DNA of 64,000 nt, from NCBI GenBank assembly GCA_027886185.1, contig WOAB01000619.1, forward strand, positions 2,170,001-2,234,000, written 5' to 3'. This document shows positions 56,682-64,000 of this stretch, in pieces. A model generated the notes under the pieces. It made no database searches and had not been told where the DNA came from. It was given only the letters and a program-made list of their open reading frames with translations. Origin of the DNA: Rheum nobile (taxonomy: Eukaryota > Streptophyta > Magnoliopsida > Caryophyllales > Polygonaceae). Each line of letters opens with the position of its first letter. Within the stretch, counting starts at the first letter, position 1. Made by a program: the position numbers and the translations under genes.

Positions 56682-57997
56682 GGTATACCGTCGAGAGAGA
56701 GCGTCGGCTACCACATTGTCCTTACCCTTCTTGTGTTTGATCACATAAGGGAAGGCCTCAATGAACTCGACCCACTTAGCGTGCCTCTTGTTGAGCTTGT
56801 TATACCCCTTGAGAAATTTTAGGGCCTCATGATCCAAATGTATCACAAATTCCCAAGGCAAAAGGTAATGTTGCCAAGTTTTGAGCACACAAACGAGAGC
56901 TAGCAACTCCTTGTAGTAGGTTGGTAATTGAGCTCGGCACCACCTAACTTCTCACTAAAAATAGGCAATAGGACGTCCTTCTTGCATCAAGACTCCTCCA
57001 AGGCCCATCCCAGATGCATCACACTCAATCTCGAAAGTTTTGGTGAAGTCGGGCACGACTAGGAGAGGAGCATGAGTGAGCTTGTCCTTGAGAGTGTTGA
57101 AGGAATCGCCTTGTGGAGCTTCCCACCTGAATGGAACATTTTTCTTGGTGAGCTCCGTGAGAGGCGTAGCCAAAGTGATAAAATCTCTAACAAATCGCCG
57201 GTAGAAACCAGCCAAGCCAAGGAAGGTTCAGACTTGTGTCATAGTGGTTGGTGTAGGCCACCCCTTGATTGCCTTAACCTTCTCTTCATCCACCTTCAAG
57301 CCTTACTTGAAAACTACAAAGCCAAGAAACACCACATGATCCAAACAAAAATGGCACTTCTTGATGTTAGCAAACAATTTTTCTTTTCTTAGGACATCTA
57401 GGACCATCCTAAGGTGATTAACATGTTCTTGCAAGTTTTGGCTATAAATTAAGATGTCATCAATACCACCACAAACTTGCCTAAGAAAGCTCTCAAGATG
57501 TGATTCATAAGATGCATGAAAGTGCTAGGTGCGTTAGTCAAACCAAAGTGCATGACCAACCATTCATATAAACTGTATTTGGTCTTGAAGGCAGTTTTCC
57601 ATTTGTCTCCTTCCTTCATACGGATTTGATGATATCCACTCTTCAAATCGATCTTTGAGAACACCCTTGATCCATGGAGCTCGTCCAACATGTCATCTAG
57701 ACGGGGAATTGGATGGTGGTACTTGATGGTGATGTTGTTCATGGAACGACAGTCTACGCACATCCTCCATGTGCCATCCTTTTTTGGCACAAGAATCACT
57801 GGCACCACGCATGGACTTAGGCTTTCATGCACATAACCCTTGTCAAGGAGCTCTTGCACTTGTCTTTGGAGTTCCTTAGTCTCAGCTGCATTGGCCCTAT
57901 AAGCAGCCCGGTTTGGCAAGGTAGCTCCGGGTATGAAATCAATTTGGTGCTCAATTCCTCTAATGGGCGATAATCCGCTTGGAATCTCCTCTTGCAA
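56682..57997 (-). pseudogene. G0 reverse transcriptase and RNase H
   Basis: Gypsy RT from IRGIEHQIDFIPGATLPNR and VPVILVPKKDGTWRMCVDCR through SKIDLKSGYHQIRM and YEWLVMHFGLTNAPSTFM (57997-57470). The catalytic YFDD block is broken by a frameshift at about 57455. RNase H continues with LAGFYRRFVRDF (about 57215), ECDASGMGLGGVLMQ, ALVCVLKTWQHYLLP (about 56900) and KGKDNVVADALSRRYTL, where the CACTA element interrupts it at 56681. LVMHFGL replaces the usual LVMPFGL. Several stops; not functional. Confidence 0.88.
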
Positions 57998-58108
57998 TAA
58001 GTTTTTGAACTCCTACAGAAGTTGGCCAATTTTAGTTGGCAAATCTGCCAATTCTTGGGAAGAGAACATGACATCTATATAAACAATTAGAAAGAAAGTA
58101 GTACTCCC

Positions 58109-60177
58109 CTAGATGGCGGCTTCAACTTCTTTGTCCTTAGCCAAAAGCATGTGTTGACAGGCTGAATTGTTCTTGCCAATTGAGAGTTTCTTGTTCTTAC
58201 TTTTATCTTCACTCTCCTTGAGAAGTCTTCGTTGCTCTCTAGCTACATGGTCATCCATGATCTCGTGAGGAGCCAAAGGGTGGAGGGTGATCTTCTTTCC
58301 TCTCAAGTGGATGGAATACTCATTTCTGACGCCTTGGTGGATCACTCTCCTATCAAACTGCCACGGTCTTCCCAACAAGAGATGACAAGCCGTAATGGGC
58401 AACACATCACACACCACCGCATCCTCATATCCTCCTATAGCAAACTGAATTTTGGCTTGTTCTTTTACCTTGAGTGGAGTTGTGGAGTTAAGCCAACAAA
58501 GGGTGTATGGTTGATGGTGAGGGGTGGTAGGAAGGTTGAAGCGACTTACAACTGTTTGATCATTTATGGTACAACATGATCCACCATATATAATGACACT
58601 ACAAACTTTCCCCTTGATGTGGCATCTTGTATGAAAGATGGTCTCGCGTTGATTTGGCACACTAGGGCTCTCGGTTGAAACCAAGGTCTTCTTGACCACA
58701 AAACAATCACCAACGGCATCCTCCACATGCAACTCCTCCTCCTCTTCAAGAATATCTTCATCCTCTCTCTCATCTTTAAATTCATAGTCACCTTGGGTAT
58801 TAAGGAGAACTTGTCTCCCTGTACGACAATCTTTAGCAAAATGCCCTCGGTTAAGACACTTGAAACACTTCAAATCTCTTGCACGACCATCATCTTCTTT
58901 CTTGGGATTTTGTTGAGGTGGTGGAGCTTCTCTTCTTGGCTGAATGTTCTTGGAGTTGTCACTCCTTGGTTTTTGGCGCCTTGGTGGAAAACTTGATGTA
59001 CTAGAAGACGTTGCATTCCAATGCCGAGATTGAGAAGTGCCCTTCCCCTTTTGGAGGATGTTATACACGTGATTGGTGAAGTGTAGGTCCTCCTCAATAG
59101 GTGTACCACTCGCAAACTGCTGCATTTGTACATGAGAAGCAAGATCAATATTCAAACCACCTATGAATTTTGAAATCACATACCTCTCGGGAAATCGAAT
59201 TCCGGATCTGAAAATGAGGGTCTGGAGTTCTTTGTAATACTCATCCCGAGTGTGGTTGCCTTGCTTGATCTTCTCAATTTTCACTTGAATGCGCTCACCA
59301 AAGTCTTCGAGAACAAACCTAGATCGAAGAGCAATTTTGAGCTCGTCCCAAACTTGGGACGTGCTCATCTCAAAGAATATCTTTCTCCTCTTGCCACCAT
59401 TGATATGCAAAATCAGTGATGTGAATGGTAGCAATGGATATTCTTTGAGCATCATGATAGTTGTAGTAATCAAACACCGCCTCCGTCTTGGACTCCCAGT
59501 CTATGTAGGCTTCCATATCCGAGGAGTCGGCGAAGGGTTAAACCGCCAATTTCACGCCATGGTGGTGATCTCGTCTTTGTGGTCTTTCCAAGTCATCCTC
59601 ATAGAACCCTCTAGGATCTTGTCTTTGTTCCCATGGTGGCTGCATGTAGCGCTCACAAAGTTGTTCCCTTAGTGGTGGATTCTCTTGCACATTACGCTGA
59701 GGCAAAGGAATAGGACCGAATAGGGCTGATATGGTATATACATGGGTCTATCATGAACGACATGAGCCCCAAAACCTGCATGGTTAGTACGCAATGGAGG
59801 AATAGGTGCAAATGGGAATAAGAGTGCTCACCCACTACTTGGTCTTGACGGGTTGTTGCAACATAAGGAGGTTGTGAAGTGGTAGCCTCTTCATTGATGG
59901 ACATGCGTGTGATACTAGTGTGCACGGCCCCGGGTTGTTCTTGCGCTTGGTGAAGGGAAAATGGGGGGTCTTCTAGGGTTCCACTCGTCCTCACCCAGCT
60001 AAGCTTTTGCTCAATCTTATCTTCCATGGAACGCATAAAAGAAGCTTGCTCCTCCCTCATTTGAGCAAGTTATTGTTCTTCTTGGATTTTCAAAGCTTGA
60101 AGCAACACTTCTAGGCTGGAGTTAACCTCATTTTTTTGGTTAACATCCACTCCATTGCCCTTGTCTCCTTGGTCCAT
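58109..60177 (-). pseudogene. G0 gag and protease
   Basis: Gag starts at 60177 (MDQGDKGNGVDVNQKNEV) and is broken by a stop near 60063 and frame changes between 59692 and 59473. The long intact run 59473-58109 (454 codons) holds the retrotransposon gag domain (FGERIQVKIEKIKQG, GGLNIDLASHVQ), a zinc knuckle CFKCLNRGHFAKDC (about 58830-58870) and an acidic linker. A pepsin-like protease follows (VIIYGGSCCTINDQTVV, then CHLLLGRPWQFDRRVIHQG). The protease active-site triplet, usually DGG or DSG, reads YGG, so its catalytic Asp is lost. This is the longest open run in G0. Confidence 0.85.
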
Positions 60178-60394
60178 GAGTCCTCACCTAGCAAGGTTAG
60201 CAAAGCAAGAAACCGACAACCAAGAACTGAAACAATAGAGGGTTACCTTATACAATGGTCATTCATAACACAAGAGCCAAGTCTTATAAATTACCCCAAA
60301 ATTCAGAAATGCTATGCTCAAAAATTAGGGTCACAACTAGGCTTTGTTTTTTGGCAAGTGAAGAAACAACCAATTCAACTTGACCTTGTGCTCT
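60178..60394 (-). other. G0 leader, part 1
   Basis: Non-coding sequence upstream of the G0 gag ATG on the minus strand, interrupted at 60394 by a solo LTR. No ORF of interest. Confidence 0.55.
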
Positions 60395-61690
60395 TGATAG
60401 GCGTTTAGTCGTGTATACCTAACAAATAACCTTAAAAACCTAACTAATGTAGTCGGTAAGTAAGGATCGATCCCACAGAGAGCCAAGTTATTCTTCCTGT
60501 ATGCAGAAATTGTATACCAATAGTAACAAAGGGGGGGGTTTGATTGTTTTGTTATAAACTATGAAATAAACTAGCAGAATTAATAATGATGTAAACAGAT
60601 ATTGATGAAAGTACTCAGCCAGACAGATATCCACACTTCAGTTTGATTGTTTGATCCTTGATTATCTCTAGTTCTTTAGACCAATGAATGTTCCTATTCC
60701 TTTTCTTAAGTTATTAACAGGACAACTAGACCCTGATAATACTAACTATCAAATAACCATGAAACTATCCAGATTCAATTTAACATCAGCAGTAAGTTCA
60801 GGAATTTCAACAGATACATGCACATAAAACAACAAGTTTACTTAGCATGCAATCAATTCTCTTCTACAATAAACTATTCCAACCAGTTCTAGAATATCGT
60901 AGCTGGTACTCTGAATTAGGTATTTCAACTAGAAACAGTCTAACTCTAGCATAAGAATATTACTAATGACCACTAGTTGATCGGGCTAGTATAATCAGTA
61001 AAACTCAAAGGGATGAAGCACAAGAGAATCGATAACATTCAAAGGAATAAAATAAGAGTTATAATCTCACAACCAATACAAACAAAGGCTTCAATCGTCT
61101 GACTAAGCAAATGAAACTTAGTTCTTCATGGTCTTGCAAAAACTCCAAAAACTCTAAACTGCCGTTCTGAAAATATGCTAGAATGAATGATGATAATAAA
61201 ACCTAAAGAGACTTAGTACTTTAACCTAAGTAAATCTTCTAAAATAATAATATCCGAAATAACAAATTATAAAATAAAGCAAATAAGGAAAATAAAGTAA
61301 ACAAGGAAATCCGCATCGAAGATCCTCCGCATCGGCTTGACTTGCAAAACCACGACCGCGGCATCCATGGCTGCGACCGCGGCTTACCCTTCACGGAACT
61401 CCAGCGAGTTCTTCATTGGCCGTGATCGCGGGTCCAAAACCACGACCGCGGTTTTGCCTTCTCCGCTTCCTGACGGTCTCTTCCTATGCCGCGGCTTGTG
61501 CATTCCTTAGCCCCTGATTGCGGCCTCTCTTCACAACTCCTCAATTCCTTCAACACTTCACTAAAATCCTCCTTTTCTCCACTTCTACTCTACTGCTCCA
61601 TACCCCTAAATTGTCTCCTAAACCCATACAGATGGTACCTAATAACCTAGTAACAGCTCCTAGTTACACACTACAAAGTAGAGCGTATCA
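60395..61690 (-). repeat. Solo LTR in the G0 leader
   Basis: 1296 bp from TGATAGGCG to GCGTATCA with a perfect 5-bp target duplication GCTCT (60390-60394 and 61691-61695). On the minus strand the block CTGTGGGATCGATCC lies about 85 bp before the end, as in the 3' ends of several plant gypsy LTRs, so minus orientation is likely. GACCGCGG words occur at 61350-61384 and 61421-61455. No internal region or ORF. Confidence 0.82.
61350..61455 (-). repeat. Solo LTR GACCGCGG words
   Basis: CACGACCGCGG, CTGCGACCGCGG, CCGTGATCGCGG and CACGACCGCGG. These resemble the G2 word and half of the T2 word, in an unrelated LTR. Confidence 0.8.
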
Positions 61691-61695
61691 GCTCT

Positions 61696-61930
61696 TAAGT
61701 ATTGTAAGTTTCAAACAAGGACACAAGAAGCTACTAGGCACCTCGGTTTGTACAACAAGTAATGCACAATAGAAGAAAATTTTCAACAACTTGATTTGCC
61801 TTCGAAGCTTTTTTCTGGTTGGACCAATGTTTCTATGGCCTTCCCTTTTGTTACTTAGACCGGGTATTTCTGAAACCAACCTTTTTCCTCTTTGATTTTG
61901 ACTTGTTTTTAAGGCTTAGAACTGAATTAC
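61696..61930 (-). other. Probable G0 leader, part 2
   Basis: Sequence between the solo LTR and the T3 LTR. It shows no similarity to the G0 LTR at 17750-18717, so it is most simply the continuation of the G0 untranslated leader. Confidence 0.45.
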
Positions 61931-62179
61931 TGTGATACCCCGTAATTTTGTAAGGTAATATTGGGAATTATGGAATTTTCCCGGGTACCCGTTGTGTACG
62001 TCGGATTTAATTCAGGTAGTTTGAGATATTCTGTAATGTGCTCTGTATCTGTAATATTTTTCTCAGTGAAATAATATACAGACAGCATGCCTTGGATTTT
62101 AAATTGTCGTTTGCGTACGATAACTTTTATCCCGGTTTATCGTCAAGCTCGTTCAAAGCTGAATGGGCGGGAAAAGGGA

Positions 62180-62345
62180 GAAACGGCGACCGCCGTTCAG
62201 AAACGGCGACCGCCGTGGTTGGGCCCGAGAAGTCAGCGTGTCAGCTTCTAGCTGGCCGCGATAGGCCTAGCGACGGTGACCGCCGCATTTACGGCGACCG
62301 CCGCGTGCCCGCCGCAGGCAAAATCACGGCGACCGCCGTGATTGT
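62180..62345 (+). repeat. T3 LTR GC-palindrome array 1
   Basis: Five or more copies of ACGGCGACCGCCGTG or near forms (GCGACGGTGACCGCCGC among them), upstream of the TATA box. Confidence 0.88.
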
Positions 62346-62444
62346 CCACTGGGCATTGCCCGTCGGTCACCGGCGTCGTTCGAGGCGCGCCGTTGCGTCG
62401 GTTGCCGCGTCTTAGGGTTTGCTGGGTACTCCTTGGGATTTGCC

Positions 62445-62453
62445 TATATATAG
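62445..62453 (+). promoter_or_regulatory. T3 LTR TATA box
   Basis: TATATATAG between the two GC arrays, in the same relative place as the T2 TATA box. Confidence 0.6.
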
Positions 62454-62695
62454 AGGAGCTTGGGCATGGGTTTTGGGTCATCTACAACCCCGAATCGCTG
62501 CCAAAATTCTCCCTCAAAGTGAGTTGAGTTTCGTCGGTTTTCTTGTGCTCGCCGGAGGTGTTGTGGTGTGTTTCCAGAGTGCCCTTGTGAAGCTTTTGGT
62601 TAACCTTGGAGGTTAGAAGCCAAATCAAGTCGAAGGAGGCCAAACCGCTCGTGTTTTGGGGTGAGATTTCTCTCGTTCTGCGTCGTCTGAGTTCA

Positions 62696-62816
62696 TCACG
62701 GCGACCGATGTGTTCTTCGCGGCGACCGCCGTGATGAAGACGGCGACCGCCGTGTTCTTCACAGCGACCGCCGTGATGAATACGGCGACCGCCTCCAAGA
62801 ACGGCGACCGCCGCCA
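62696..62816 (+). repeat. T3 LTR GC-palindrome array 2
   Basis: Six copies of the same T3 word (CGGCGACCGCCGTGATGAA and variants), downstream of the TATA box and so probably transcribed. Confidence 0.88.
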
Positions 62817-64000
62817 GTGCCAGAATGCCTTCATGGTTTTGGCTTGGTCGGTTGTCGTCGTGGCGTCTTTCCTTTCGTGTTCTTTCACCGTGTTTAGATT
62901 CGTACTGTTTATGTCGGATCTAACTTAGGATTCCTTTTATGGGTCGACTCGAAGGTTGTTGTGCTGTCGGAACTATACCGTGTTGAGCCCGGAATCCAGT
63001 GACGTCTTTAGACTATTCTGCGGAGTAAGGCAAGTGGCGGTTCGCTCTTGCTCGTTCGTTCCATATTTACATTAATTATCAGTAGTTTGTCTGAGTAATT
63101 AATTTAGAATGAATATTCTGTTTGTCTGGAAACGGTTTTGATAAACTGTTTTGAAAATCATATAATAGGTTGTATATCTGTTAGAACAACGCTATTATCT
63201 GTGATCGCCTTTCGGGCCTTTATGTGGATTTATCCTATAACTGTGGTGGTGCTGTAACTGTTTAGTTAGCACTGTTAGATAGGAACGTTACTCGGACTCT
63301 GTCCAGTCGTTTCTTTATAATCTGGTATCGGGGTGGCTCGTCCCCATCTGGTACTATTCTATGATCATGATCGGTCTCTTACACATGTGTGTAGAGACAG
63401 GACACTTAGTTGGTGTCACAAACCTTTTGGTATACGTCACTCTCGACGAAACTTATACTAAGATGTGTCGTCCCACTGGTGGGGTACACATGTAAAAGTC
63501 TATAACGTGTTGTGTGTTTTCAAAACATAAATCAGATAAGTGCTACCTTGACGCACATAATTAACGAACGCTCAGCGAGTAGGGCATCTAGGTAATAGTG
63601 CCGCTAGGAAGACTCGTGTTGACTTGAATGTAGTACGTCTTCTTTCCGATCTGGATTCGCTGAAAGGCGGTGAGGTTGGTCGTTGACTGAAGCATCTCAG
63701 TCAGTTTTAAATCATTGTTGTATGATTCTGTAACTTTCCAGATTTGTCATACTTCCTTATAGACTCATTTCAGTTGGAGTCTTCTTTCGAGTCGATTTCT
63801 GTGAAGATTCAGTCTTCCAGAATCTTCTCTTGTGCATACCTCTTGTTTATTCCAGTAGGAATATGATGGTTGACTACCGTTATCGGTTATTATCCGAGAA
63901 GCGATGAGTCTAACCTAATATGACTGCTTCGAACCAGTCTGCTTTATACCCTTGCTAGTCTATTCATTTAGACTAACCAACCAATATTTTTCCTTGCATG

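Larger units (their letters stand above)
17750..61930 (-). mobile_element. G0: outer Ty3/gypsy element (CRM-like chromovirus) that hosts the nest
   Basis: This is the minus-strand framework element. Its pieces, in transcription order, are gag-protease (60177-58109), RT-RNaseH (57997-56682), the RNase H end to integrase zinc region (51088-50690), integrase core and C-terminal domain (19632-18718), and the 3' LTR (18717-17750). The pieces are separated by CACTA (TSD TAA) and G1 (TSD TGTCT); removing them restores continuous coding order. A solo LTR interrupts its leader at 60395, and the T3 LTR starts at 61931. The 5' LTR and primer-binding site are not visible. G0 itself interrupts the S1 gag gene. 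Confidence 0.82.
61931..64000 (+). repeat. T3: Tekay-type LTR running off the right edge
   Basis: Begins TGTGATACCCCG (compare TGTAATACCCC in T1). TATA box TATATATAG at 62445-62453; arrays at 62180-62345 and 62696-62816; the AAGGCAAGTGG hairpin block at 63027-63051; a stem-loop at about 63161-63197; the GCGGTGAGGTTGGTCG block near 63667; and the ACTAACCAACC and CCTTGCATG tail at the very end. About 300 bp of LTR should remain outside. Whether it is a 5' LTR, a 3' LTR or solo cannot be seen. Confidence 0.88.

Overview
The window is repeat-dense nuclear DNA of a flowering plant, most likely a eudicot. It consists almost wholly of LTR retrotransposons nested inside one another, plus one CACTA DNA transposon, LINE debris and one host-gene fragment (a class III peroxidase exon piece). 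I see no intact ordinary host gene, rRNA, tRNA or CRISPR array. The species cannot be named from this. The density of Ty3/gypsy chromovirus elements and their nesting in one another suggest pericentromeric heterochromatin (inference).

Left part (1-9000): the 3' half of a Tekay/Del-type gypsy element (T1: pol with chromodomain, then a 2.37-kb 3' LTR) ends inside the peroxidase fragment. It is followed by a decayed Tekay-type LTR remnant with an internal tandem duplication, a CRM-like LTR remnant, AT-rich sequence and a minus-strand LINE RNase H fragment.

Nest (9003 to beyond the right edge): a minus-strand Sirevirus-like Ty1/copia element (LTR, envelope-like ORF, pol, gag) is cut in its gag gene at about 17750 by a minus-strand gypsy element, G0. 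G0 is interrupted by G1 (19633-50684, minus, TSD TGTCT), by the CACTA element (51092-56678, TSD TAA) and, in its leader, by a solo LTR (60395-61690, TSD GCTCT). A Tekay-type LTR (T3) starts at 61931 and runs off the window. G1 is itself split in its integrase by two elements. One is T2 (34914-45102, plus, Tekay type, TSD GAGGA). The other is G2 (20385-34514, minus, imperfect TSD CTAAG/ATAAG), which lacks RT-RNaseH-integrase. G2 is split in its protease by G3 (21782-30933, plus, TSD ATGAC), whose leader carries another solo LTR (23504-24311, TSD TATTA). Coding fragments on the two sides of each insertion continue each other, which confirms the order of events.

G0-G3 look like CRM-clade chromoviruses: the LTR starts with TGAT in G1-G3, the primer-binding site matches initiator tRNA-Met in G1-G3, and the pol reading frame runs about 200 bp into the 3' LTR. 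T1-T3 are Tekay-type: long LTRs starting TGTAA/TGTGA, with a classical chromodomain at the end of pol where pol is visible (T1 and T2). The CACTA element carries the only intact large gene in the window, a 12-coding-exon gene for a Ptta/En/Spm-type transposition protein with a complete Ulp1-type cysteine protease triad.

The most unusual signals are these. (1) Each Tekay LTR carries two GC-rich short-palindrome arrays about 0.5 kb apart, built from the same family-specific word within one LTR but different words between families; similar words recur in CRM-like and solo LTRs. (2) Two short hairpins are conserved in all Tekay LTRs; one overlaps a perfect GC-type splice-donor consensus. (3) T2 has an extra acidic ORF of about 311 codons between the primer-binding site and gag. 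(4) The CACTA gene is intact although no TNP2-type transposase is present.
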